Shown here one piece after another: positions 1-10,696 of a stretch of 60,000 nucleotides of DNA. Every line of letters starts with the position of its first letter. Positions within the stretch are counted from its first letter, which is position 1. Source of the DNA: Branchiostoma floridae (taxonomy: Eukaryota; Chordata; Leptocardii; Amphioxiformes; Branchiostomatidae); the NCBI RefSeq assembly GCF_000003815.2, contig NC_049980.1, positions 22,211,249 to 22,271,248 of the forward strand, in the 5' to 3' direction. The notes under the pieces are model-generated. The model had not been told where the DNA came from. It searched no databases and saw only the letters and a program-made list of their open reading frames with translations. Made by a program: the position numbers and the translations under genes.

Positions 1-320
1 TCAATTAATTTTACAAAGATCAATTCTTTAATGCATTGTGTGTTTTCTTGTCTCTTAAATCATACTTTACATTGTCCATCATACCTATTTTCAACATTTC
101 ATGAAATCAAGGGGCACACAAAAATAATGTTGGTTGCTGTATGGTTTACCAGCAATTGACATCTACTGGAAAGAGGTCCATAAGTGACCATCATTGCTAC
201 CTAATACTGTTTGTATTGAATTTGACTGCAGAGTTTCCTATTTCAGAATATCTTCTTGTATGTAACAGTATAAGACAACCCCATGATATGTTCATTTCAA
301 CGTCTTTCTCTCTTGAATAG

Positions 321-393
321 TGATAAAACCAAGTGGCAAGAACTTGCAGCAAAGCAAGGTGATCTACTGGCTAAAGTTGGGGATGTCAGAAAG
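321..393 (+). CDS. TTC37: TTC37 exon a (first in window)
   Basis: It opens after a pyrimidine-rich tract and AG with one base of a split codon, then encodes DKTKWQELAAKQGDLLAKVG and VRK. This matches the KQKW stretch of the vertebrate protein about 130 residues from its N-terminus. The donor is AAG|GTGCCT and leaves phase 0. Confidence 0.85.
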
Positions 394-3300
394 GTGCCTC
401 CTTAGTCTCTTCTTTGTTATCAAATAAGTGGTAGACTAGCAAAATCAAAGGCCATATACTGTATATCCATTCCTATCTGTCTGTATGGCTATGAACTTGT
501 TATTGAACAATTTAATTGCAACTGCTGCAACATTTGTGCCATTGTCACATAGTCAGTATTCTTTGGCGATCAATTGCCAGAATTCAAAGGTCACTGAATC
601 CCAAAATCACCATACTTTTTGCCTGAAAATTTCCACTATTGCATTGAGTGGGGCTCATTAAACCATAAATGTCAACTGATCCTTAAGGGCAATGGTTTAG
701 AGAACACCTGGCACATTTCTACGGAAATGCTATTTAGACCTCACAGACTTGTTGACTAATCAATTTTTTAACTGTGTTATGGGCTTTAAGGACAAATGTA
801 TCTTGAGGGAAGAACTTTGCATACTCTTTTTTACATTTTGTGTACTCTCATTTCTATGCAGGCAGTGGAAGTCTGGAGGGAGATCATTGTTGCTAAGGAA
901 GCAGATGACAATGACAATGTGGCTGAGTTCTGGGTCAAGATCATCACAGTGTTGTCACAACAGAAGGGCCTGTCAATAGAGGACATGGACTTGGTAAGTT
1001 TAGCATCGCACAGCCAAGTGGCTAGGCCAGAGGACCCAAGATCAAGAGGTCTTGGGTTTTGTTCCTGCCATTCCTCAGGCTACATGTTGTGCCATTAGGA
1101 AAGGCACTTTAAAGTTTAAGCAACTTTCCTCAGTCTACCCAGGTGTAAGAATAGGTACCTGACTTAGGTTGGGGAGGTAAAATGCTGTGGAAGGAGAGTG
1201 CCTAGGGGTAGCCTGTCTTTCGTGGATTAACAACCCACTACCCCTACAACCTCATAAAAGCTACCTTTGCCTTTATCCTTTTTAATTTTTTTTTACTTTT
1301 TCACCTTTAGAACTGCTGATTCCATGTAAGATGTACTATTTACTGATCAGTTGATTACAAAAACATCGTCATACTCCTCTGAAGACAACCAATTTTTTGC
1401 CTCCAGTTTGTCAATGCAGACCTGTGACAATATTTTTGTTTTACTTTTCACAGTTGAAGAAGGCTTACTCCACTGTTATAAAGTCTGGTACAGTTGTTGG
1501 AGTAGATCACAGAAAACATTATGAAGGTTACATCCGACTTCTTCTAGAGGTAAGAAGTGTGCCATTTTTAAGCTCCACAATAGCTGGTCAGCTTTGTGTT
1601 TATTGATGACAGAAGGGGAAAGCAACAGATGTATATTACAACAGATGAAGTTTTGTTTGAATTATAGAATAAACATGCTAGCATCAATAAAGGGTAAAAA
1701 GTGTCACAGTTTCCTTTTTTTTAAAGAAAATCTACATGAAACTTGCGTTCCTGTTGTTTTCTCTGTAAGAACCATTTGGAGACTGCAGCTCAGATAGAGG
1801 CCCTGTGCAGGGACATGGCCTCCACACACCCTGACAGCACCTTCCCACTGCAGACTCTGTGTCTACTGGGGATAGAGGATGGTAGGTCTTCTGTAATATA
1901 CACTTTTATACAATAATCTCTAAGAAGATCTCATTTTTGTGAAAATGGCTCAAAAAATTTTTAAAAGCTGGCATCCAAAATGGAGTGTGAAATTCCTATA
2001 TCTACTCAGGCCAGTTTCAGAGTTTTATTACAATGAACTCTGACTAGAAGAGGCTACAGATTCAGTGCCAAGCCTTCAATCACTATAGCCAGGGTAACAG
2101 CCTTGATAGTGTACTAGTCTAGAGGTTGTATGGGAACCCCAGTAGGCTAACTGGGATGGCACACAGGCCATAGTGAGTGAAGGTTTGGCTCTAAATTTGC
2201 AGTCTTGTCTAGTTACTAACTAAGTTAGCCGTGCTGTACCAATTGCTAACCAAACATGGTTGCAGACTCAGTTTCAGAGGCCACCCTCGCCTCCTGTACA
2301 AAGCTGCAGTCCCTGGACCCCGACAGTTCAGCAGCCCGGCTCCTGCAGGGGTTCCACCTGCTGCACAGGGAGCCTGCACGAGCCAGGCAGCTGCTGCAGA
2401 CAGGTGTGGGCAGCAGGAGGGACTGTGTGTACGGCTGGCTGCACCTGGCGCAGGTGCAGGTCAAGCTACACGACTGTGGGGGAGCGATAGACTCAGCAAG
2501 GCAAGGTCAGTTGCTGGTGTTGTTTGTTTTCAAGCAGGCAAAAGCTAAAAAAGATAAGCGAGGGGTAAATAAGGCTACATAATTTTTGATATTCGATAAG
2601 ATATGCATGTGAATTGACATGAGAAAAGACAATGACTGACTCTCTCAACATGCTGTAATGTATGATAACATTGATCGCTGTTGAACTACTACTTGTTAGA
2701 TTTGACTAATTAAGCAAGGTAATTGTATCTGTGTGTTATCTCTGTATCAATTTGTAATCTTTAATTTTGAAGGTTTAAAGGTCCTGGAGAAACTACAAAG
2801 TGTGAAGAACAGAGACACAGTTCAGAGGAAGCTCACACTTCTACTAGCAGAATCCCTGACAGGATCCAACCTCCCAGCTAACCTGACAGAGGCACTCCAT
2901 CTATACACTCAGGTATAGCAAGGGTGATGCTACTCAAGATTGACTTACGGGCAACATTTACATGTGCATCATCAATTTTGGCCCATTTAATTTTGCTTCT
3001 AGCATGAAACTTCATCTGAGATGGAAATTATGCCATGGAGGAATTTTTTTGTTTTCCTGCTCCCTGGAACTGGACTCACTGGAATGTTCAACTGAATTGC
3101 TCAGCCTTCTTCAGTCATCTGGTACAATTGCTTGGCATAAAGTTTTTATGTCCAGTGCAATTGGGTCAGATAGCTGAAGAGCACTGACCACTGACCAGTT
3201 CAGTTGTGTGGTTTATCCGGCAACATGTCAAAATTACCCCTTTTATATCCTAACTTCTAATTTTGTTACATCCAGGAAGCTGAAAAAGAACCGTCATGCC

Positions 3301-6300
3301 AACAAGCTGTTCAAGGACTTTGCCAGACGTACATTAAGCTGGGAGATCTGGACAAGGCAGAGAAACTTTGTTACCAAGCCATAAAGTCTGATGCCACCCG
3401 ACACACCATGGTGGCACTGCTGGGGCTGGTGTTCTCACGGCAGGGGAAGTACGAAGAGGCAGAGGAACAACTGAAAAAGGCAGTGGAATTGGACAGTGAG
3501 GTTGCCTTGTACCACTTCTTGTTAGGACAGTTGTACTGGATCATGGGAGACGAAACCAAGAAAGACAAGTCCAAATGCATGACAAGCTTGCTGAAGGCTG
3601 CAAAACTCGATCCGCATCACTCAGACACATTCTTGTACCTCGGGCACTACTATAGAGATGTGGCTGGGGATGTGCAGAGATCAAAGAGGTGCTACCAGAA
3701 AGCGTTTGATCTGGACCAGTCTAGCGAGGAAGCTGGGGCTGCATTTGGAGATGCGTGCATTGCTTTGGGAGAGGAGGAGGCAGGATTGAAACTGTACGTC
3801 TCTGTAACCAGTAAAGCAAGTGCAGGTACTGCCAAGTGGGCCTGGCTGAGACTGGGGCTGTACCAACTGAAACATGGGGACGGGACCCAGGCTGTCAAGA
3901 GCCTGCAGGCTGCACTCAGGGCTGATCCAAAAGACCCCCACTGTTGGGAGTGTCTGGCAGAGGCGTACCTGAGTCGTGGCGGGTACACTGGCGCCCTCAA
4001 GGCCTTCACCAAGGCTGCAGAACTCAACCCTGAGGCAACATACAGTCTGTACCAAGTAGCAGCAATCAAACAAGTCCTTGGACAGTTTCCTGATGCCATT
4101 GCAGAATACCAGATCATTCTGGAGAAGGATAATGGTTACGTTCCTGCCTTGAAAGGCTTGGGAGAAACATACCTAGCACAAGCCAGAGAAGCATTGAATG
4201 AGTACTTGAATGGGAGGGTTGTAGATGCATCTCAGTCAGCCATCCTTGCTCTGGCCAAGGGAGTGAGTGTGAGAGCAGACCTGTCATGCCTGTGGAAACT
4301 GCTAGGGGATGCCTGCACATTGCTTCATCCCCTCTCAGCAGATTTGGTGACAGTTAATGTACCTGGATCACTGCTGAGGAAAGGGAAGGAGGTTGCTGAA
4401 GACCAGGTTATGGGTAAGAGAGACGTCCTCGCTCTTGGTGGCAGATGTTATGGCAGGGCACTGCGTCTAGCGGAGGACTGCTCTAGCCTTTGGCATGACC
4501 TCGGCTTGAACTACTTTTACCAGGCCCAAGAGGACAGTGATAAAGAGGCTTCCAAAGGTCTTGTAGAAAAAGCGACACAAGCTTTGAAGAAGGCAATAAC
4601 ACTGGAGAGTGGGAACCACAAACACTGGACAGCTCTGGGCGTGGTGACAGCTTCAAAAGAAGCCGATAATCCTGAGTTGGCACAGCATGCCTTCATAAAA
4701 TCCACTCAAGCAGAACCTAACAACGTGGAGGCATGGACCAACCTAGGTGCACTGTACTTAAGGTATGACCAGGTGGAGCTTGCCCACCAAACCTTTAAGG
4801 TTGCACAGTCACTCAACCCGTCTTACGTCGCATCTTGGATTGGCCAGGCATTGGTGGCAGAAACCATCGGACACGAGGAAGCCATGGACCTCTTCCGACA
4901 CACCACAGAGCTTGGCACGCACTTGGAAGGAGGGATCGGGTACGCCAACTGGGTGTGCGCTACGCTGCAAGACACGACAAACCGGAACAGTGACGTGTAC
5001 AAGTACAACATTGTACAGATGGGAGCCGTGTTGGCTGCAAGCCTGGCTCTGTCAAAATACACCGACCGCGTTCACTCCAACCCCACCGCCTACAACATGC
5101 TGGGGCTACTGCTGGAGCACCAGGGGTTGCTACAAGGGGCAGAAAGGGCATTTTCCTGTGCAGTAGAACTTCTGAGTGGAACAGGAGACCAGGACAAGCT
5201 GAACAAGGCTCTGTGTAACCACGGCAGAGTGCTGTGTGCAGGAGGAAGGTTTGAGGAGGCTGTGACACAGTACAGGGCTGTCTCACCACTGGGAGAGTTC
5301 AGGGATGTCTGTGGGTTGGCACATGCTCTGTATAGGGCTGGGAAACTAGAAGAGAGTTATGCAGGTATGGCAATTCTATTGTAATCAGTAGTTATGTTGA
5401 TTCCCTACTGCCTTACTGATAACTGAAGGTGGAAGGACTATCTCTGTTCAAGTGAACATATTTTTTCCATCTCCACTCAGATTTGTACATTCTATGACTT
5501 GTGTATTCTATGTTTTCTTCAACATATATCACTCACTTTCTCTGTTTTTCTGCACTTCTAGCCTATGAGCAGGCCTTCCAGGTGGCCCCCTCAGACACAG
5601 ACAAGTCCTGCGTGCTGGCAGCCATGGCCATGGTGGCTCACAAGTTTGAGGACGTGGAGAGAGCCAAGACTCTGCTGTTCAGATGGTAAAGGATTTCTCA
5701 CAACTTGGTAGCATGTCATTCACCAACACAGTTAAGATATCATGATGTTATCAGCAGAAAAGTGTGTATGATCCTCAAATTTAATTGGCAGTACTGTCAA
5801 AGCAACCCTGCAGGGGACCCATTTGGTCATAGTGGCCACTTCACGGTGGTCCCTTGGGTTACTTTTCCCATTGTCCCCAAATTAAGAATTCTGTCTATAG
5901 TGACTGTCTTTCTATAGATAGATTTACGTCTTGAAATGTCTTTATTTTTCATTATCTACAAATCATAAACTTCCATATAATGTGTGTTGCCCTGAATTTA
6001 GGTATAGTTTGTTACAATTACTTAAAAAATAAAACTCAGCACATAGACACAAGTACATTCCATACACTGCATTGATTAGTAAAGGAAACCAATAGTGTGG
6101 CTCATGACCCATTCGGTAAGTTATCAACCTGACTTGTTTCCCCATCTGGCAGTTCCCAACTCCAGCCCCCCAGTGTGCATGGTCTGCAGGCCCTGTGTGC
6201 GCTGGGTCTGACCAATGGGGATGTGACGCTGGCCTCTGCGGCGCTGGCAGAACTGTTGAAACAGGGAGACGACCAGCGGTTCCTGTCTGACGTGAGTTTC

Positions 6301-9300
6301 CTCACGGCCTGTCTGTGTGCTGCGCAAGGGGACAACATGGCCGCCAGGAATGCTATCCTGAAGAATATCCACAAGTCAGTCCAAGTCTTAAGTTTTTTAA
6401 CTACCCAGTTCACATTTAGATCTATACTTAAACAACCCTCTTTGAGGTAAGAATATCTTGAAAACATCTTTGTACAGCCAAAGATCAATGGCTTCAAAGT
6501 AGCCTGTCACAACTGAAGACATCTCTTGTATTTTAATCCTGAATGTTATTCTTGATACCTTTTCCTAAGATACAAGCAAAAGATTAGCACCATAGTAAAT
6601 TTAAACAATTTGGTTGTAATATCTATAGTTTAAATTATTTTATCTTTCAATAGAATATAAAATCCAATTTTTACCATCATCAAATCCATGTAAAAGGCTT
6701 GCTACATTGCTTCCTTCCCAGGTACCCATCAGAGACAAAGTTGTGGGAGCTCCTTGCTGCCTTCACCCTCCAGCAGCAGCCACAGCATGCCACAGCTGCA
6801 CATGCGGCTGCACAGGTGCCCCACACCCTGACCCCCACCCCCACACAAGAACAGGCTTTGAACCTCAGCCTGGGGAAGCTGGCAGCTGGGGTCCACACTA
6901 GGGACAGACGGACGGACGGACTGGTGGCAGCGCAGAAGGCTGTTCATCTGTACCCAGGTGGGAAATAATTTTTCTTCTTTTTGCTGCACGCAAGTACTCC
7001 AATTATTTTAGCAGGGATTGAATTCCGTGGTAGGTGTGGAAAGGAGGTTTTCCAGGTGTTAAAAGTTTGCATATGAAACAATACTGTAGCACGTAACATG
7101 TATATTTACTATATCTTGATTTTGCGACGGAGAATCACCTCAAAAACTGAAAATAAAGCTGAAACAAATGTTTCAAGATTTTCAGTATGTTGTCGTCAGC
7201 TAGGGCACTATCCAGGGGGCCCAGATACATTTAATGTTGTACATGAGAGGGTTTTAAAGTATCCTACTATGGAAAAAATGTATTGCAATTAGCTTACAAT
7301 ATATCAAATGTAATTTCCAGGTCAGCTGACATCATGGCTAGTTCTGACAGCAGCGGTGTATGCCAATAACGTGGTGTCAAAGGTTAAGGGTCAGGGTTCA
7401 TACAGGAAAGGCGCTGACCTGGGCTGTACCAGAGTGATCACAGCACTGCTAGAACAGCCTGGACAGCCGGAGAACTCTCCTGTCATGAAACAGTGGGCTA
7501 CTGTGCAGACAGTCAGCAGTCTCATGGAGCTGGGGAGGTTTGAGGAGGCTAAGAACACTTGTAATAAGGTAACATGTTTGTCTATCTGTCTTTCTGCGTG
7601 TCTCCATTTAGTAGTCATTTATAGCAGAATCTGTCCTTAGTGCTGAATGACATTCACACTAACAATTCCTGAAATATTCATGATGACTGTCACACTGACA
7701 CTGACACTACCATGATATTGCTTGATACTGAATAAATGACCCCATGTACAACACAGCATGAGTCCCTAGCACTAACAGTTTAGATCTGTCCTTGGTGCTG
7801 AATTACCTTTACACTCTCACTTATTTTTTTTCGTTGATATCATTTGTTCTCAAGGGCCTTGTGACCACCAAATTGTATTGGTACATTAAACCAGCATGCC
7901 TACCATGATATTGCTGTGCACTGTGATTTGATTTTGCAGTGGGTGTTCATGGTGGCTTTGAGTTTTTAATAGTGCTATCATGTCATGCACTGTACAGTAA
8001 AGAAAACACCTGTGGTATTGAGTTTGCAGTAAAGAAGTCACTTCAAAAAATGCATGAAGCTACCATGAAAATTTCAGTAATACAGTACAATGTCCATCCT
8101 TTGTGACATTATGACAGTAGCTTTGCGCAAGCTGCAATTGATTGAGATGAATTTGGATTCTGCAGGAGAGTACTCCCTCCCCACCCCTCAGCACCCTTAG
8201 TGCTATGGCCGACATTGCCGTGAAAGTCACAGCTGGACAGCCTGTTGACTCTGTGGAACAGCTGAGGACAGCAGTGCTGTCAAACCCGACAGCTATGGCC
8301 TGGCAGGTACGTTATTCTGTGTGATTTAGGAATTAAGATTTGGAGAGCATTTTTCCAAATCCAAAAAGTGTCTAATAAGGAGCCCTACATTTTTCTTTGA
8401 AAAATAATTTCATCATGTAACATAAACTTAACAGTTTACATGTAGGAACAGTCAGGAAGAAGAGAGGGAGGGACAACAAAAACACCTACTAAACAGGATG
8501 AACAGACTAGATAGACTTGAGGAGGAGGAGTTTTGTGGGATTGGGAAGAATGGTGAAAACTATGCTCACTACTGACAAGCCCTAAGGCCTACCTGAGAAA
8601 GATGTGAGGTTGTGTATATGAAATCTGATGTTTTTCCTTAACCTTACCAGCTGCTGTCATCAGTGTACCAGAGCCAGGGCATGGTTGTAGCAGCAGAGAT
8701 GTGTTACAGACAGAGTCTCCAGGTGGCCACCTCTCCACAGGGGAAAACCACTGCCCTACTAAGGCTAGCCTACTTGGCTCTACTCATGGTACAGGTTAGT
8801 CTTCAGTGCTGTGTTGTAAAACATGATCATACATGTAGTTGCATGAAAGCTCATTAGTTTTGGTAGACTGTCATTACAGAAACAGACTGTCCTTTAGGTC
8901 CAACTCAGGTTAATCTACATACGCAAATATACACTCAAACCTACCCAAGGCAGCCACTCATTGGACTGAGCTGCAGTTAGTTCAAGAGCACTCAAACCTG
9001 TCACAGGGATTCTCCTCGAGGCATTCCTAATCTCAGAAAAAAAATTTGGAAAAAAATTCCTTGTACACCTTTGTATATGCCCTGACAAGGCCTTTGAACA
9101 CTTGTTTATCCTCATAATATATGCCATGAGATGTAACTATTTTATCCTAACATTTATGACCAGGGCAAGGGTGCAGATGTGGAAAGATGGAAGTCATTGG
9201 CACTGGAGGCCACCAATGAAGCACTGAAGATAGACCCATGGTGCACTACTGCTCAGCTTCTACAGGGGGCGTTGTACTTCTCTTTGAAAAATATCAAGTA

Positions 9301-10696
9301 AGAACATTGACTTTCATTGGTAAGAAGTGGACTGGAAAGGATTATGTCGTGAGAATCTTTCAGACTTTCTTTGGCACTGGAGGCCACCAATGATTTCATC
9401 TCTTTCAGTATCCTCGTGCACTACTGCTCAGCTTCTACATTTTGATCTCTTCACTGATTGTTTCTAAAATTGCTTATCTACTTTCATTGGTAAGAAGTGG
9501 ACTGGAAAGGATTATGTCGTGAGAATCTTTCAGACTTTCTTTATCAGATTATTGTCATTGTATTTTCATCTCTTTCAGTATCCTCTTATTCCTGTCTATT
9601 TGACATTTTGATCTCTTCACTGATTGTTTTCTAAAATTGCTTATCCTACATGTCTTCCCTTCCATCAGACTATCCAAGAAGACTCTAGAACGCCTCCTAT
9701 TTAAGAAGTCAGTTGGAGAAGATCTCAATTTCATCTCTTTCATTATCCTCTTATTCCTGTCTATTTGACATTTTGATCCTTTCACTGATTGTTTTCTAAA
9801 GTTTCTTATTCTACATGTCTTTTCTTCCATCAGACAATCCAAGAAGACTCTAGAACGCCTCCTATTACAGACGTCAGTAGGAGAGGATCTGACTCTCTCA
9901 GTGACAAGATTGTATCTCTTAAAGATTCTCCTGGCCAAGGATGATGCTTTGAAAATATCGGTAAACTTTTTTTTTAATCAATTTTAATACTAGCCTCCCA
10001 GGCCTTCCCACTGGGGTTTGGACAGTAGAATGCAGCAAAAGTAGGGTGCCAGGACAGTCAGTCTCCCCTGGCAAATTATTCTTCATATAGCTATTGTAGT
10101 TAGTCTAGTAAAGTCCATCTTTTTGCAGTGTGTTGTGGTCTGGAAGATGTTTTTAACAAGACAGTACATGTGGTAAAATTTCTCAGGCTATGGACAAATT
10201 TCAGGTTTTGTTGAGGTTGCACTTTGTAAGAGCATGAGCTGTGATGTGATTGCCAATAATAGCTGTGGTTTTAATGTTAAAATAGACATTAGCTCTCTTT
10301 GTTTTATTAATGGTTTATTGAAATTTATCTTCATAACAATATGGAGTTAAGAAACTGGGGGCATCTCTTGTAGATATATTTCCCTGTAGCGCAGGTTTAA
10401 ATTGTGCAAGTGTATTTTTTCCTGACCAACCAACCCATTTGTATGGAGCAACCACTCTCCATCACTAACTATTTTCCTCAATCTCTTCAGTGGCTGCTGA
10501 GACCAGGTTTGGCAGTACCTACAACCTTTCAAACTAAGCCACTTTAGTGCTGTGATTTTTATTATACGTGGAGATAATTGTTACATAACACCAAGCACCA
10601 TGTTCTTGTATCTTACAGGAGTTACTAAAAACAGCAGAAGAGCAAGAGGACCCGTTGTTTGAGAAACTAAAGCAAATTGCAGGAACATATAGCTAG
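321..10696 (+). CDS. TTC37: SKIC3/TTC37, Ski complex TPR scaffold (partial, 5' end outside window)
   Basis: This is the large tetratricopeptide-repeat subunit of the Ski complex (SKIC2 helicase, SKIC3, SKIC8), which in animals threads RNA into the cytoplasmic exosome for 3'-5' decay. I read sixteen GT/AG exons with consistent phase: 321-393, 862-993, 1454-1549, 1770-1881, 2266-2505, 2773-2912, 3276-5364, 5562-5685, 6153-6374, 6722-6957, 7321-7568, 8166-8306, 8651-8794, 9164-9297, 9834-9960 and 10619-10696. They sum to 4,336 bp, about 1,444 residues, collinear with roughly the last nine tenths of vertebrate TTC37 (about 1,560 residues). Diagnostic blocks are KASAGTAKWAWLRLGLYQL, QAALRADPKDPHCWE, AYLSRGGYTGALKAFTKA, LFRHTTEL and VYQSQGMVVAAEMCYRQSLQ. 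Helical TPR pairs run throughout. The N-terminal exons are left of the window. The gene ends convergently toward Otp. Exact junctions rest on consensus and phase only. Confidence 0.96.
862..993 (+). CDS. TTC37: TTC37 exon b
   Basis: Encodes AVEVWREIIVAK and on to SIEDMDL, 44 codons in phase 0, between TATGCAG and the strong donor GTAAGT. Confidence 0.88.
1005..1275 (+). mobile_element. tRNA-derived SINE-like element in a TTC37 intron
   Basis: A head with a loose pol III A box (TGGCTAGGCCAGAGG) and, about 35 bases on, a degenerate B box (GGTTTTGTTCC, near 1053) is followed by a body of the type GAAAGGCACTTTA...CCCAGGTGTAAGAATAGG. I recognise that body from dispersed repeats of marine deuterostomes. 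The exact family and both ends are uncertain. Confidence 0.45.
1454..1549 (+). CDS. TTC37: TTC37 exon c
   Basis: 32 codons from LKKAYSTVIKSG to YIRLLLE, between TTTTCACAG and GTAAGA. Both ends are in phase 0. Confidence 0.87.
1770..1881 (+). CDS. TTC37: TTC37 exon d
   Basis: Encodes NHLETAAQIEALCRDMAS and then TFPLQTLCLLGIED, which aligns with the vertebrate [21 protein letters not shown] region. The last codon is split after one base at GTAGGT. Confidence 0.85.
2266..2505 (+). CDS. TTC37: TTC37 exon e
   Basis: Encodes DSVSEATLASCTKLQSLDPD through VYGWLHLAQVQVKLHDCGGA. The GWYHLAEAQVK-like TPR helix is conserved with vertebrates. The donor is GTCAGT, in phase 1. Confidence 0.87.
2773..2912 (+). 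CDS. TTC37: TTC37 exon f
   Basis: Encodes GLKVLEKLQSVKNRDTVQRK through LTEALHLYTQ. The split codon is completed after TTTTGAAG and the exon ends in phase 0 at GTATAG. Confidence 0.84.
3276..5364 (+). CDS. TTC37: TTC37 exon g, a single 2.1-kb TPR exon
   Basis: One open stretch of 696 codons plus one base, nearly half of the protein in the window. It starts EAEKEPSCQQAVQGL after TACATCCAG and ends KLEESYA at GTATGG. It carries at least eight TPR-type helix pairs, for example GKYEEAEEQLKKAVELD, DGTQAVKSLQAALRADP, GGYTGALKAFTKAAELNP and DQVELAHQTFKVAQSLNP. The conserved LGHYYRDV, KASAGTAKWAWLR, LGGRCYGRAL and MAQSLDPSY-like blocks are also here. Vertebrate TTC37 is cut by many introns over the same stretch, so introns were probably lost in this lineage or a processed segment was restored. 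The many open frames on the other strand across this exon are compositional shadows. Confidence 0.95.
5562..5685 (+). CDS. TTC37: TTC37 exon h
   Basis: Encodes AYEQAFQVAPSDTDKSCVLA and ends ERAKTLLFR with a cysteine codon split after TG. It matches the vertebrate KAYERALSI...AKTLLFKC block. Confidence 0.9.
6153..6374 (+). CDS. TTC37: TTC37 exon i
   Basis: Encodes CSQLQPPSVHGLQALCALGL through NAILKNIHK. LQALCALGL and the ALAELLK helix are the recognisable family blocks. The lysine codon is split after AA at GTCAGT. Confidence 0.9.
6722..6957 (+). CDS. TTC37: TTC37 exon j
   Basis: Begins KYPSETKLWELLAAFTLQQQ and ends AAQKAVHLYPG. The middle is low complexity, rich in Gln, His, Thr and Pro. 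Near its end lies a GACGGACGGACGGA tetranucleotide tract, so this part is the most length-variable section of the protein. Confidence 0.85.
7321..7568 (+). CDS. TTC37: TTC37 exon k
   Basis: Encodes QLTSWLVLTAAVYANNVVSK through QTVSSLMELGRFEEAKNTCN K, with a clear TPR signature LMELGRFEEAKN. The acceptor is TTTCCAG and the donor GTAACA, in phase 0. Confidence 0.87.
7632..7647 (-). promoter_or_regulatory. RE1/NRSE-like motif 1 (one substitution)
   Basis: On the minus strand it reads TTCAGCACTAAGGACAG (through 7631), one base different from the exact motif shared by the other five sites. It lies 63 bp past exon k in a TTC37 intron. It forms a pair with motif 2 155 bp downstream; both sit in what looks like an old, diverged local duplication, since CTACCATGATATTGCT also recurs near 7708 and 7902. 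Confidence 0.55.
7787..7802 (-). promoter_or_regulatory. RE1/NRSE-like motif 2
   Basis: Minus strand TTCAGCACCAAGGACAG (through 7786). It has both RE1 half-sites, TTCAGCACC and GGACAG, at canonical spacing. The last four consensus bases (CGCC) are not matched. It is intronic in TTC37. Confidence 0.6.
8166..8306 (+). CDS. TTC37: TTC37 exon l
   Basis: 47 codons from ESTPSPPLSTLSAMADIAVK to TAVLSNPTAMAWQ. It aligns with the vertebrate [22 protein letters not shown] block, which continues in the next exon. Confidence 0.88.
8651..8794 (+). CDS. TTC37: TTC37 exon m
   Basis: Encodes LLSSVYQSQGMVVAAEMCYR QSLQ, one of the best conserved TTC37 blocks. I chose the donor GTTAGT over a GTACAG twelve bases upstream because it is nearer consensus. 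Both keep phase 0. Confidence 0.87.
9164..9297 (+). CDS. TTC37: TTC37 exon n
   Basis: Encodes GKGADVERWKSLALEATNEA through GALYFSLKNI, ending after AA of a lysine codon at GTAAGA. Parts of this exon recur downstream at 9371-9393 and 9416-9439. Confidence 0.86.
9197..9868 (+). repeat. Mosaic tandem duplication of TTC37 exon/intron pieces
   Basis: A 62-bp block is exactly repeated at 9311-9372 and 9481-9542. Between the copies, 9371-9480 is a patchwork: a piece of exon n (9371-9393), a piece of the downstream intron (9394-9415), another piece of exon n (9416-9439), then intron again. A second period of about 166 bp follows. Segment 9562-9702 resembles 9728-9868 and includes the acceptor and first half of exon o, so 9669-9727 is a copy of exon o that reads KKTLERLLFKKSVGEDLN but has no donor where the true exon continues. 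This is either a complex local rearrangement or an assembly error. Confidence 0.85.
9669..9727 (+). pseudogene. Truncated duplicate of TTC37 exon o
   Basis: After an intact TTCCATCAG acceptor it keeps the reading frame of exon o (LSKKTLERLL) for about 19 codons, with substitutions Q to K and T to K. It then runs into intron-like sequence and a stop with no GT donor. Use of it would truncate the protein, so I treat it as a dead exon copy. Confidence 0.7.
9834..9960 (+). CDS. TTC37: TTC37 exon o
   Basis: Encodes QSKKTLERLLLQTSVGEDLT and ends LAKDDALKIS at GTAAAC. It corresponds to the vertebrate ETRRLLERV...YLLRHLYAKDDYEL segment. A degenerate copy of its first half lies upstream at 9669-9727. 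Confidence 0.88.
10619..10696 (+). CDS. TTC37: TTC37 last exon with stop
   Basis: Encodes ELLKTAEEQEDPLFEKLKQI AGTYS followed by TAG at 10694-10696. The acceptor is TCTTACAG. It gives a short helical C-terminus as in the family. Confidence 0.87.
   Translation, partial: ELLKTAEEQEDPLFEKLKQIAGTYS

Noticed and set aside
3681-5289. Several minus-strand frames over 60-140 codons across the TTC37 large exon, and the plus-strand frame 4765-5166
   Set aside because: They overlap a clearly conserved TPR frame and have no family signature of their own.
9555-9938. 127-codon minus-strand frame with repeated RSSPTD.NRRRSRVFLD peptides
   Set aside because: It is the antisense of the duplicated TTC37 exon/intron unit.
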